DNA from: CAWFFV01 sp963814985
Lineage (GTDB): Bacteria; Chloroflexota; Ktedonobacteria; Ktedonobacterales; Ktedonobacteraceae
Length of the DNA: 64,000 bases
Direction of reading: 5' to 3'
NCBI GenBank assembly: GCA_963814985.1
Contig: CAWFFV010000045.1
Location: forward strand, 5,958 to 69,957
The stretch's first letter is position 1. Each line of letters begins with the position of its first letter. The translations under genes and the position numbers were made by a program. Below are positions 18,240-27,296 of this stretch, piece by piece. The notes beneath the pieces were generated by a model. That model was given only the letters and a program-made list of their open reading frames with translations, made no database searches and was not told the DNA's origin.

Positions 18240-20519
18240 TACCAATCTTCATCCTTTTCTATAAAATTTGCGGGCGTCTTTGTGTGGGGAACGACTGACC
18301 TTTTTTTATAAGCTGTAAGAACTATTTTAGAGAACTCGTCCCATGGGGAGTTCGCATGGGTACTCGTCGCTCTGGTATAGGCAATCTCAATCTCGCGCAG
18401 TCGATTGACGAGATCTGTCTGAATATTTTTTTTATTCTGTACATCTGCCTCCTGGAAAAGCTCATCAAACAATCGCTGAACATCATTACGAAGTGGAGGG
18501 CGTTGCTGATCGAGCCGACAGAGGCGTTCAAAGATACAATCCTCAAGGGGACGATCTTCGACTGGAGGGAAAAGTTTCTGCCAAGCACGTGCACCACTCA
18601 TGACAAAAGGCCGAGGAAAACGTGCAAATACAGCAGTGCGCAAAGCAGGATATTGTAGTAGGGTCTGTCCAGGTTCAAGCTGTGTCAGGCGGGCTTTAAA
18701 TTCCGGAGAGAGCAGAGCATAGATGCGATCACTCGCCTCATGCTCTGGTGTACGCATCGAATAATGCACCGAGGCAGCTTTGAGAATATCTTCGTTTATG
18801 CCACTACGAAACTGGCCAGCTCCAAACAGGACAATACCACGATCACGCGTCGTGCGTGCAAGCTGTGCCAGATATTCACCAATACCACCATTCCCATCGC
18901 GCGGAGCCAAGCGATTAAGCTCATCAGCAAAAACGATAACATGATCTACATTACAGGTACGCTGCGTCATCGCCTCAGTCAATTGTTGCAAAACATAGGC
19001 TGCAATGATTTTAATGGCGTTCTCTGTTATCGATGGATCGCTAGGGTTGGCCATGATTCGTTCGATGTCAATTACGATCATATCGTACGGATTAAGTTCA
19101 GATAGTTTGCTCAGACCAACACCTTTTCCAGTGACATCAATGAGCCCCTTTAAAGTTGCTGGTAACGAACGGAAGCGCTGCACAACAGCCTGGATCGTGG
19201 ACAAATGGAAATCTTCCCAGGGAGTATTTTTACGTTCATTCTTCGGCTTGTTAATATCCTTTTCGAAAAGATTGAGCACATCGGCGAGCGTAAAGCCATC
19301 TTTATGGGTCTCTTTCAGTTGTAGTTCCACCTCGGCAATCAGAGCGGTTGCACCTGTTGAACTCTTGTCAAAGAACATACCCAGGTACGGCCAAAGATCT
19401 TGTATGCCAAGAGCGAATTCACGCGTTTCACTATAGCCTGGGATATCTGCCTTAGGATTAGAGCGTAAGGAATGGCGATTGAAGCCATCCTCTTTCAGAG
19501 GGGTATACACGATGACGCGTCCAAAGGGGCGTTTCTCAATATTTACGCCTGCCGCCTGCCACATGCTGCGATCATCTTCCCCTAGCTCCTCAGAAGCCAA
19601 ATGATCCAGAAACAACAGATCAGCTCCTTTAACGTTGATAGCTAATGTAGCAATACCAGGGATCTTAAACTTCCCCATCCGGATTTCCTTCCTCCATGTT
19701 TCGTAATTGTGCATATAAGGAGATGACCAGCGTCAGGAACAGAGACGTTTTCCCGGCACCTGGTAATCCACTGAAAATGACATGACCTTGTTTCGGACCC
19801 AATACGCGGGCACGCTCCTCACCGAAGATACCAAATGCCCCGCTAGTATCTTCATAGAAGCCCAGAAGTAGGTACTGAGGATCAAGCCATACATCCTGCA
19901 TCCTTCTATGCACATCTGCCAGTTCACTGGCAATGACCGAGTAAACAGGACCACTTAGAACTGGCCGTTGCGCTCTATTAGTAGAGGCCAGAACTTTTGC
20001 TTGGTAATGAACGACAGGACGACGGGCACTCGGCGCAGGAACGATGCTGTTAAGCGGGGGTTGAGCATCTTGCTCATATACATGGATTGCATAATCATCC
20101 AGTCCTAGTGTGCTTCCAGTTGTGTCAACAATAATGCCATACGTATCTACACGTTGCTGTACCATTGCCGTATGCCGCACAATACTTCCAATGCCCAGCG
20201 ATGTTTCTTCAGCAGGTGCCCAAAACTGGAACATATCACTACGAGATGTTGCATTGCGGGCATTGGTAACATAACCGATGGGTAGCGTCTGCTGTGAGGT
20301 TAACTGCTGATTCGTAATCCTTTCACGTTCTGTCTGCGCTGCCAGAACCAGGGCAGCAATTTCTTCATCATCTTCGGCAATCTCGTCATCGCCTCGATCT
20401 TCTGGATAGTCTCGTATTACAATTACTTCTTCTTCGCGAGGCTCCACACGTATATTGTGTGAAATTGTTTCATAAGTGTCCTGAATGTTTTCTAAATCTT
20501 GCCTGTTTTCTTCGTTCAT
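18239..20519 (-). pseudogene. herA: HerA-like DNA translocase ATPase (one frameshift)
   Basis: Hexameric FtsK/HerA-type ATPase that works with NurA. The 5' part (20519-19665) has an acidic N-terminus, the HAS beta-barrel (LGIGSIVRHTAMVQQRVDTY) and Walker A VIFSGLPGAGKTSLFLTLVI. The 3' part (19714-18239) carries Walker B DHVIVFADELNRLAPRDG, an arginine-rich segment (YLAQLARTTRDRGIVLFGAG) and the C-terminal lid. The frames meet at a run of four C (19673-19676 plus strand). Removing one base gives continuous NPDGKFKIPGIATLAINVKG. So the gene is either freshly mutated or misread. ATG at 20519 is chosen for GGGAGG upstream; TTG at 20528 is possible. Confidence 0.82.
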
Positions 20520-20542
20520 AACGAACAATCATCCTCCCACTC

Positions 20543-21688
20543 TCATCGCAACTGTGCTAGTAAAAGATCACCAGGGATTTGGTGTGCCTTTAGGAACTGC
20601 TCACAGTCGTAAATTCCGTAGGGCATCACATCATAGCGAGGATCTGGCATGGCAGAGATACCATAAAACTCATCGAGAACCGCCCAGCTGACCTCGTCGA
20701 CCCAATCTCGCCAGTCATCAAGGGCTGCGATATCCAGTCGTATAATGCCACTCATATGGTTAGCATCATGGTGATTGGCTTGGCGTACACGCATGTACCA
20801 GGAAACCATTTGTCTATCTGTTTCTCTCAACGAATATCGTTTCTGCGACTCACGGGCTGGACGTGGCAGAAAAGCCACACTGCGCTCACCAACTTCCAAC
20901 TGTCGCAACTGCCTTTCCCCTTCAGCCCCAAAGAAGGCAACGGGGTGGGTTTTGACACAGGAAACGATATTGCGCAGAGGCTCGGCTTGGCGTAAATACT
21001 CACGCTTAAACTGAAAAAGAGAGCCATCTTTGAGCAACCAACTCCGCCCTGTTGGATCTTGTTCACGTAGCAACTGCGCACCTGTGATGGAAGTAATTTG
21101 TTCGGACAAGTCCAACAAGTGCCTGGCCCTACGTCGTGCTCTACGTTGCCAAGCCAAATTCCCCATCGTTTCCATATCGGACGGTTTTGGAGCGTAGCCT
21201 TCCTCTGGTCCTGTCCAACAGAGATCCGCCAAGCGATTAGAATATAAATTTAAACGCTCATAGGTTAGACAAATAGGCGGTATAAACTGATTAAAAGGAG
21301 CAAGGAGCATAGCCTGATGACGCTGAATGTTATACATGTCTACATGATAACCTGTCGTCTTGTCACGCGTACGTACGACCGAAGCATTCCGCGTATACAC
21401 AATCGGCAAATCACTCTCATACCCAACAAAATAGGTTGAACGCGTACCATCACAGAATGCTTCGATATGTGCTGTATGTTTTCGCCTTGCCAAGGAGCAA
21501 ATTTCAAATGGTGCGTTCTCATGAGGTTCAAGGACGAGACCCTGCACAGCATTACCATCAAATTCGCTGGGAGATTCCGAGCGCTCGAAAGCGAGGGGAT
21601 CGGGATTCAGAACAAGCTGACTATCGCCTCTTGCTCGTCGTGCAGAAGCCAGGGCCCGCAAGCCCATAAGTAAATCGTCATCAGCCAC
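20543..21688 (-). CDS. nurA: NurA-like 5'-3' nuclease
   Basis: 381 residues from a GTG with AGGAGG 12 bases upstream. NurA motifs: a first metal-binding Asp in HIEAFCDGTRSTYFVGYESD, a second in RSWLLKDGSLFQFKREYLRQ, and a C-terminal SGIIRLDIAALDD with YGIYDCEQFLKAHQIPGD. HerA and NurA form a complex that resects DNA ends together with Mre11-Rad50. This is the first gene of the operon. It lies just downstream of the palindrome at 21706-21753, which overlaps the ribosome binding site, so repression would act directly on its transcription and perhaps translation. Confidence 0.78.
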   Translation of the reverse strand: MADDDLLMGLRALASARRARGDSQLVLNPDPLAFERSESPSEFDGNAVQGLVLEPHENAPFEICSLARRKHTAHIEAFCDGTRSTYFVGYESDLPIVYTRNASVVRTRDKTTGYHVDMYNIQRHQAMLLAPFNQFIPPICLTYERLNLYSNRLADLCWTGPEEGYAPKPSDMETMGNLAWQRRARRRARHLLDLSEQITSITGAQLLREQDPTGRSWLLKDGSLFQFKREYLRQAEPLRNIVSCVKTHPVAFFGAEGERQLRQLEVGERSVAFLPRPARESQKRYSLRETDRQMVSWYMRVRQANHHDANHMSGIIRLDIAALDDWRDWVDEVSWAVLDEFYGISAMPDPRYDVMPYGIYDCEQFLKAHQIPGDLLLAQLR

Positions 21689-21705
21689 AGAACTTCGTCA
21701 CCTCC

Positions 21706-21753
21706 TTGTACACAAATTGTGATCAGAGCAAAAATATCACAATTTGTGTACAA
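21706..21753. promoter_or_regulatory. Perfect 18 bp palindromic operator before nurA
   Basis: TTGTACACAAATTGTGAT at 21706-21723 and its exact reverse complement at 21736-21753, with 12 bases between. The right arm in the direction of transcription runs into the nurA ribosome site (TTGTGTACAAGGAGG). A two-armed site at an operon start fits an XRE dimer pair; the operon's own XRE gene (14056-14418) is the natural candidate. Confidence 0.7.
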
Positions 21754-22267
21754 AGTCAAGAGGTTATTTAGAAGACATGGAGAGCATTTTTCTCTTTTGT
21801 TAAAAATAAAACATTATATAGAACTTAATTTCTAAATCATGAAATTTCCATATCACCGTTGCTCTGTTCGCTTACACTTGTTTCATATCTCATGCTTGCT
21901 TGATATGCAAAAATAGAAAAAACAGCGTAAACTATGCATTACAAAGCCAATAATTTCTTACCACAATTAAGAAATTAGCAGTAATTTGTGAACCTGGAAT
22001 TTTTCCAGATTCACGCTCATTATCTCGACCTTATTGTTCTAAAATCAGCTGGTAGGCTCAATAACGTTATATGAGAATGTTCATAATGTAGACAACGTGA
22101 CGTATCAAGCAGCTTGTAGAGCAAAAATATACATCATGAAAACCATCAAACATCAACATCAAGAGAATCTAAAAGTCTACAGCGATTTCAATAATCTCCT
22201 AATTGACGATACAAAATAGATGTACTACAATAACATCATCAATTAGAGATAACACTGAAACATGAGA
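21754..22267. other. AT-rich intergenic stretch, no gene seen
   Basis: Strongly AT-rich sequence without open frames of useful length. Nothing beyond possible promoter elements for nurA, read leftward, could be supported. Confidence 0.4.
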
Positions 22268-22680
22268 ATTTTTCTTATTACGTTTTATTCAAAATAATGA
22301 TGATTTCATATGGTTATGCAACTGGGCAAATAAACTAAGTTCAGGTATTACCCATCACTGTTTAATAGAACAACCGTGGCGCTCATTTGAAGTGGAAGAG
22401 AGAGATTTTTCATATGCAGCTGGTATGGGCATGCTTTTGTTGATGTTCACGGTAGAAACTGCTCGCAGAGAAGCCAGCAAGCGTTCATTGTGGGCTACTG
22501 TACAACAAGGTCATTTCTCTGCAACCACGACCCCTATCCTATTTGTACAAGGATATCCTACACATGCTCATAAAGATGCGATAGAGTTAGCCGCCAGACA
22601 AGTTCAAGCTTCGTCATGTCTTTGGCATAGAAGGCTTACAGAACTGGTTTGATACAATCTATCTACAGTTTGGTTTTACG
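22268..22680 (+). pseudogene. Fragment of an unrecognised protein
   Basis: An open frame without start codon reads NDDFIWLCNWANKLSSGITH, then EQPWRSFEVEERDFSYAAGM and LLLMFTVETARREASKRSLW, then a shift near 22600 to KFKLRHVFGIEGLQNWFDTI and LQFGFTN. The composition and continuity look like real protein, and I think it is the end of a larger family seen beside DNA-processing or defence genes, but I cannot name it. The N-terminus is missing and one frameshift is present. Confidence 0.4.
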
Positions 22681-23134
22681 AACATGTATGTAGACGCCTA
22701 CAGAAACAAACGGATGAAGTATACAAAGCTATACCATTGGCTGAAACCCAGGTGCAGTTAGAGAACCAGACTCTGTGGTAGCTTTATTTTTTGCCTCCCC
22801 TTTCAACACCAGAGCCAGCATGGGCACACTATATACATGTACAACTCTATAAACCACCCAGGAGGTTACTCTTCGGTAGTCACGTCAGGCTACGTATCAC
22901 CGCCTGTATTCATATTCTCCCAGCGCTGGGTACAATGGCCAAATTCTGTATATATTTATTGACATAAGCGAATCTTAGTAGCAAGATCCGGATGAAGAGC
23001 AATGCTCCCCTCTATTGGATATTATAATATCTGCTAAAATCTTCTTTGAAAAATGACATCCCCCCAAAACAGGCATCCTAAAGCCACTTGCAGCTTCAAA
23101 TTAATTTGAGGCTTTTTCGTATACACGAAGCATA
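22681..23134. other. Intergenic stretch, no gene seen
   Basis: No frame with a start and ribosome site. Convergent-type AT-rich sequence between the fragment above and the end of the ImmA/IrrE gene. A weak stem (AAGCCACTTGCAGC with complementary bases near GAGGCTTTTTCG, around 23090-23115) may end that minus-strand gene. Confidence 0.3.
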
Positions 23135-24118
23135 TTACTGGCTATTGCTGCCTAGAGGGTATGTTCCAAGTGGATTATCTGGTTCCAGATATTTTTTAAA
23201 GTCAGGTGGCATAATGATTGTTGACGTGGTCAATGCTCGTACAGGGTACATCAGGATTATAATGTTAAAAGTCGTATCGAAAGCTTCTGCCAAACACTCG
23301 TGTTCCAGGCCATTGCGGTCAACAAATGGAATTGCACAGGGTCGTGTCATCTTATGGCCAATTGGCAACACCGATCCAAGTGCATGATCGAGAGTAATTA
23401 CGGTCTCTGTAGGGCTTCCGAATTGCTGAACGAATGCCGGAGATGGTTCTATACGCCGAACTGTAGCGTAAGCACCAACGCCTTCGGCATACTGAATTGG
23501 CTCCAATACGTAAACAAGGCACGCTCTGGCATTTGTGCGGGCAAACTCGCGTGCAGACGCATAAATCGATGCACCAAATGTCTTAGCCAGTTTAATAGGG
23601 GTTTTAATATCAAAGGCACAGCCAGCGGCCAGCTCTTTATATTTATCTCCCTGGAAAAGTGCGAATCGGGCGAAGTTGTTTGCTTCCCGCTCGAATAGAT
23701 CAGATGTTTCCGGAGCAAGGGTCTTTTCACAATCTTGGAAAAAATGAAATGCCATCTTGTGGGTGGGGATTTCATGATGCCCAGTCTCATGGAGCTTCAA
23801 AAAATTCTTTTTGCTCTCCACGACGGTATGGTCAATATGAATAACTTGTTCGTCTGAGTCGTACAGCCCCAGCACTTTTGACAAAGCAGCCTTAATGCGA
23901 TGAGCAGCTTCGGCAGTTTTTCCCCGCACATAGGTAATAATGCGGGTCGGCTCGAACATGCTGGTTGGAGCCACCCTTAGCTGTGCAGCAGCAACAATAT
24001 CTTCGATTGGTGTAGGAAAGCGATCCCATGCTGACGCACGGTCAAGGAGCTTGCGAGCACGCTTCTCAACTGCATAAAGTTCGTCAGGATTAAGGCTGCT
24101 ATCATCAGGTCTAACCAT
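23135..24118 (-). CDS. ImmA/IrrE-family metallopeptidase beside the ubiquitin-like operon
   Basis: 327 residues; ATG overlaps the stop of the XRE gene. Zinc motif: KKNFLKLHETGHHEIPTHKM (HExxH), third ligand probably the glutamate in SDLFEREANNFARFALFQGD. The C-terminal 150 residues (YVLEPIQYAEGVGAYATVRR and GHKMTRPCAIPFVDRNGLEH) form an additional domain that may sense a signal. Paired with the XRE regulator it forms a protease-controlled switch, probably for the divergent ubiquitin-like operon. Confidence 0.8.
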   Translation of the reverse strand: MVRPDDSSLNPDELYAVEKRARKLLDRASAWDRFPTPIEDIVAAAQLRVAPTSMFEPTRIITYVRGKTAEAAHRIKAALSKVLGLYDSDEQVIHIDHTVVESKKNFLKLHETGHHEIPTHKMAFHFFQDCEKTLAPETSDLFEREANNFARFALFQGDKYKELAAGCAFDIKTPIKLAKTFGASIYASAREFARTNARACLVYVLEPIQYAEGVGAYATVRRIEPSPAFVQQFGSPTETVITLDHALGSVLPIGHKMTRPCAIPFVDRNGLEHECLAEAFDTTFNIIILMYPVRALTTSTIIMPPDFKKYLEPDNPLGTYPLGSNSQ

Positions 24119-24500
24119 TAGGTCGCTTTCTGGTACGTATATATTTGAGGTAATCGATCAATTCTGCCTCTTCAGCTTCCGTAAGATTATGGTCAGCGAA
24201 TGTAGCAAGACGTCCGTGCCTTTGATCCTTACTGCGGCTCTTGGCTGGTGTTATATGGCCTGCCATCTCCATCAGGTGGCCGTAGTCGATTCCATAGACT
24301 TCTGAAAGGGCATACAGAATATTCGGTGAAGGCTGCTGAATCTTGTGATTCTCGATCTGGCTGAGATAAGCGTTTGAAACTTCATTTTCTGTCGCTTCCT
24401 CGACTTGGCGAAGAGTCATCCGCCTGTCTGCTCGGATAGAGGCAAGGTACTGCCCAAGTGTTACCTTTGCTCCGCTATCTTGTTTCGCATCCTTTGACAT
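24111..24500 (-). CDS. XRE-family transcriptional regulator, divergent from ubiquitin-like operon
   Basis: 129 residues. Helix-turn-helix: LGQYLASIRADRRMTLRQVE, NEVSNAYLSQIENHKIQQPS, then NILYALSEVYGIDYGHLMEM. The C-terminal part is basic and helical (AEEAELIDYLKYIRTRKRPN). The 136-base gap to the divergent operon has repeated AGCACGCT and the partial palindrome TTTGCTTGGCAAAGCAAG, likely binding sites. Confidence 0.85.
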   Translation of the reverse strand: MSKDAKQDSGAKVTLGQYLASIRADRRMTLRQVEEATENEVSNAYLSQIENHKIQQPSPNILYALSEVYGIDYGHLMEMAGHITPAKSRSKDQRHGRLATFADHNLTEAEEAELIDYLKYIRTRKRPNG

Positions 24501-24540
24501 CGCGGCTTCCTCCCATGTAACTTTATTATATTATAGATTA

Positions 24541-24627
24541 TTTTGCTTGGCAAAGCAAGCACGCTCTGGATTTGCTTGCTATTCTTAGCACGCTTGTGAT
24601 ATAATGCATTAACACTAATTCAAAGGA
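24541..24627 (+). promoter_or_regulatory. Promoter and candidate operators of the ubiquitin-like operon
   Basis: A -10 box TATAAT at 24600-24605 lies 18 bases after TTGCTA (24576-24581), a fair -35. Partial palindrome TTTGCTTGGCAAAGCAAG at 24542-24559 and direct repeats AGCACGCT at 24558-24565 and 24587-24594 overlap or flank the promoter. AAAGGAG at 24622-24628 is the ribosome site of the next gene. Confidence 0.6.
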
Positions 24628-24636
24628 GTTTTTGTA

Positions 24637-25206
24637 ATGTCATTTGAAAATAGCGATATCGAAAAGAAGAATACACAGACACCAGTGGAGTCACTGCGGA
24701 CAGAAGGGAAAGAAGCCTCAGGTGTTGTAATTGACATCTTTGAGCTTGCAGAACGGGGTGAAGGTGTTCCTCACGCCAGCGAGTACCTGGTTCACATTGA
24801 CGGTGAAAAAGTCACAGTCGATACGCCATGCCCAACAGGTGAATTGCTTCTCAGCAAGGTCGGAAAACGGCCATGTGCCTTCGAGCTTATTGAGGAATTT
24901 GTGCATCACGAGAACTGTGTCGTTGAGCCAGACGAAGCGGTCAACTTGCGTAAACATGGCCTCAAGGAATTCATTACCGCCCATAAGGAAATCGTAACCA
25001 TCTCCATCAACGACGATCCTTATCAAATCGAACGTGGTGAGCGCACTGTGGCAAAAATCCTCTCAAAGGTCGGCCAGACACCAGAGGGATACATCCTGCT
25101 GGAAGAGAAGGATGGCCCCCCCATGCCATTGCCTCCTAATCTTCCTGTCACTATCTGCGGCTGCGAAATTTTCCACTCGCAGGTACAGTCAGGGGGGTCA
25201 TCCTAG
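24637..25206 (+). CDS. Multiubiquitin-type protein: two ubiquitin-like domains ending GG-SS
   Basis: 189 residues. After a 45-residue charged N-terminus there are two related ubiquitin-like domains: EYLVHIDGEKVTVDTPCPTG to HGLKEFI (about 48-113) and EIVTISINDDPYQIERGERT to CEIFHSQV (about 117-183). Shared points are a starting strand with D-x-E/P, TGELLLSKVGKRP against TVAKILSKVGQTP, and a following strand. The end reads SQVQSGGSS: a diglycine at 186-187 followed by two residues to be removed, like a ubiquitin precursor. The operon supplies a JAB peptidase, an E1 and an E2-like protein, so this is the modifier. Expression is probably under the divergent XRE-ImmA/IrrE switch. Confidence 0.8.
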   Translation: MSFENSDIEKKNTQTPVESLRTEGKEASGVVIDIFELAERGEGVPHASEYLVHIDGEKVTVDTPCPTGELLLSKVGKRPCAFELIEEFVHHENCVVEPDEAVNLRKHGLKEFITAHKEIVTISINDDPYQIERGERTVAKILSKVGQTPEGYILLEEKDGPPMPLPPNLPVTICGCEIFHSQVQSGGSS

Positions 25207-25208
25207 TC

Positions 25209-25559
25209 ATGGCGTATCCAAAAGAAGAGACTGAGGAACTCAAGCGTTACTGCAGCAAACTGAGTTTACTCTTAGAGGTTGGCGTAAGCTTCCTGTATAT
25301 GGAGGGGCTTCGCCTTCCATCTGGATGCGAGCCCTCTGTTTGTGACGGACTGCTCTGCCCGGTGTCGAAAGATGGCTATCCTTCACGACTCTACTTATCT
25401 ACACAGGTTAAATCCCCATACAGCCGGAACTGGAATGTAAGTAACGTCCGAATTGGAGAAAAAAACTGGTTTGCGTTCTCGTGGAAGGTAGAGCTTACAA
25501 ACCCAACTCTGGCTCAGTTATTGGTTGCTCACCTAACAGGGTTCACGAAGGAAAAATGA
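25209..25559 (+). CDS. E2-like (UBC-like) protein of the ubiquitin-like operon
   Basis: 116 residues; starts 2 bases after the modifier gene and overlaps the JAB gene by 4 bases (ATGA). Three cysteines lie in GLRLPSGCEPSVCDGLLCPV, followed by GYPSRLYLSTQV, NWNVSNVRIGEKNWFAFSW and a C-terminal helix LAQLLVAHLTGF. Operons with multiubiquitin, JAB and E1 genes regularly include an E2-like protein at this place, and one of the cysteines may be the conjugating residue. The sequence alone is too divergent to prove the E2 fold. Confidence 0.55.
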   Translation: MAYPKEETEELKRYCSKLSLLLEVGVSFLYMEGLRLPSGCEPSVCDGLLCPVSKDGYPSRLYLSTQVKSPYSRNWNVSNVRIGEKNWFAFSWKVELTNPTLAQLLVAHLTGFTKEK

Positions 25560-26071
25560 AAACAGAAATCAAGTTTACTGGCGAACTATATGCCGAAATT
25601 ATCCGTGATTTGACGAGACCGCACCCTTTCGCTGCGGAGCGCATCGGGTTTGTATTCGGGCGCATGGGGTCACTTGGGCAACTGATACTGCTTAACCGCT
25701 ATCATTCGATACCAGACGAGCAGTACGTAAATGATCCAACAGTTGGAGCGCGTATTGGAAGAGAAGCCATGACATGGGCAATGCAGGCTGTGTATCAAAG
25801 TCGTCCGGCTCGTGAAGGCATTTTTCATATCCACCTGCATGGACACAAAGGAGAAACACGGATGAGTAGAGTGGATAGTCACGAGATTCCAAAGCTGCTG
25901 CCTGGATTTCAGTCGATGGGCCGCGATGCCGCTCACGGCATCATTATCCTCAGCTTGGATCACGGATCAGGCTGGATTTGGCACCCTGGGAATAAGGAAC
26001 CTCTCCATACGGATAGCGTCAATATCATAGGTGTTCCCATCGGGGTATTCGAGCAGGAAGGAAAAAGATGA
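25556..26071 (+). CDS. JAB/JAMM-domain metallopeptidase of the ubiquitin-like operon
   Basis: 171 residues from ATG at 25556; an earlier in-frame ATG at 25481 lies inside the previous gene. JAMM features: Glu29 in FAAERIGFVFGRMG, the metal-binding stretch FHIHLHGHKGETRMSRVD (His93/95/97, Ser104, Asp107), and a following MGRDAAHGIIILSLDHGSG. Such enzymes cut ubiquitin-like proteins after a diglycine. Its probable job is to trim the two serines from the modifier and to remove conjugates. It overlaps the E1 gene by 4 bases. Confidence 0.8.
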   Translation: MKTEIKFTGELYAEIIRDLTRPHPFAAERIGFVFGRMGSLGQLILLNRYHSIPDEQYVNDPTVGARIGREAMTWAMQAVYQSRPAREGIFHIHLHGHKGETRMSRVDSHEIPKLLPGFQSMGRDAAHGIIILSLDHGSGWIWHPGNKEPLHTDSVNIIGVPIGVFEQEGKR

Positions 26072-26871
26072 GTACGAATCGGTATTCGCGCCAGTCATTT
26101 CTGGGGTCTTCCGCCGAAACCATGGTTTCCCGATGCACCATTGGCATCGCGGGTCTGGGTGGCGGAGGATCGCATATTGTCCAGCAGCTTGCACATATCG
26201 GCTTTCAACGTTTCGTCCTCTATGACGATGATGTAGTCCAGGAATCAAATCTTAATCGCTTAATCGGAGCTACTTCCGCCGATGTACTCGCTGAGACGCC
26301 TAAGCTCCATCTCGCCAAAATGATGATTTACGGTCTTCAGCCGAAAGCAAGCGTCAGGGGTTTCGCCTGCAAATGGCAGGAAAAGCCAGAGCCACTTCGC
26401 GAATGTCAGATCGTATTTGGGTGTGTGGACAGTTACAAAGGCCGTGAAGAACTCGAAATCGCGTGCAGGCGCTACCTTATGCATTATATCGATATCGGAA
26501 TGGACGTCCATGGAGATGTAAATCCAGTAATAGGGGGCCAGGTGATATTGTCCTCACCCGGAGGCCCGTGCATGAGATGCATGGGCTTTCTAACGGACGG
26601 CAAGCTCGCCCAGGAAGCAGCTCTGTACGGCAGTGCTGGTCACCGTCCACAGGTAGTGTGGCCAAACGGCGTTTTGGCATCTACTGCCGTGGGACTAGCT
26701 GTTGACCTTGTCACAAACTGGACACAGCAGGGGCGCTCTCACGTTTACCTCGTTTACAATGGGAATGAGGCAACGGTAAAGGAAAGCATTACACTTCGGA
26801 ATATAAGAATTGGCACATGTTCCCACTTCTCAGCCAGCGACGTTGGAGATCCCATTCTAGGAGAATTATAG
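26068..26871 (+). CDS. ThiF/E1-like activating enzyme of the ubiquitin-like operon
   Basis: 267 residues. Adenylation fold: TIGIAGLGGGGSHIVQQLAH (nucleotide loop, 25-44), FVLYDDDVVQESNLNRLIGA (Asp and the Asn/Arg pair), then IVFGCVDSYKGREELEIACR. A Cys pair in GGPCMRCMGF may include the thioester cysteine or bind zinc. The enzyme would adenylate the modifier's C-terminal glycine after the peptidase has exposed it, then hand it to the E2-like protein. No separate E3 is visible. Confidence 0.82.
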   Translation: MSTNRYSRQSFLGSSAETMVSRCTIGIAGLGGGGSHIVQQLAHIGFQRFVLYDDDVVQESNLNRLIGATSADVLAETPKLHLAKMMIYGLQPKASVRGFACKWQEKPEPLRECQIVFGCVDSYKGREELEIACRRYLMHYIDIGMDVHGDVNPVIGGQVILSSPGGPCMRCMGFLTDGKLAQEAALYGSAGHRPQVVWPNGVLASTAVGLAVDLVTNWTQQGRSHVYLVYNGNEATVKESITLRNIRIGTCSHFSASDVGDPILGEL

Positions 26872-26999
26872 TGGTAGTATTCCATAAAAGGCATTTTCAG
26901 AGGAATATCAAAATGATTTTGGAATCGCATAGTTATTTCTTCGGCACTGTGTAATTTTTGTACAAGCTTATCACTCACCGTGTGAGACAGAGGGCGTAG

Positions 27000-27296
27000 A
27001 TGTTTGCTAATACGATCCGAGAGTTGAAAAAGATCGAGCGGAACAGAGGCAAGTTTTCCATTCCTGTTGATAATGAAGGCTACTTTGACCGCCGTTGCCC
27101 TTCTGAGGCTCACCAGGCAGACTTTGAGGTTCTAATAGAGGACTGGAAGCATAAGGTTGGTGACACTCAAGTGTTCTGTCCGGTATGCCGCGAGGAGGCG
27201 AAATCAGCCATGTGGAACACTTCGGAGCAGTGTGAGTATATCCGCCAGACGGGAATCAACCACATCCGAGGTATAATCGGCCAAGCGCTTTCTTAG
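27000..27296 (+). CDS. Small zinc-ribbon protein downstream of the E1 gene
   Basis: 98 residues. Two CxxC-like parts: YFDRRCPSEAHQADFEVLIE and TQVFCPVCREEAKSAMWNTS, a pattern I associate with an N-terminal domain of longer hypothetical proteins. Here a stop follows soon after the ribbon (IRGIIGQALS), so the gene may be truncated. It lies 128 bases after the E1 gene on the same strand and could be part of the operon. Confidence 0.5.
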   Translation: MFANTIRELKKIERNRGKFSIPVDNEGYFDRRCPSEAHQADFEVLIEDWKHKVGDTQVFCPVCREEAKSAMWNTSEQCEYIRQTGINHIRGIIGQALS

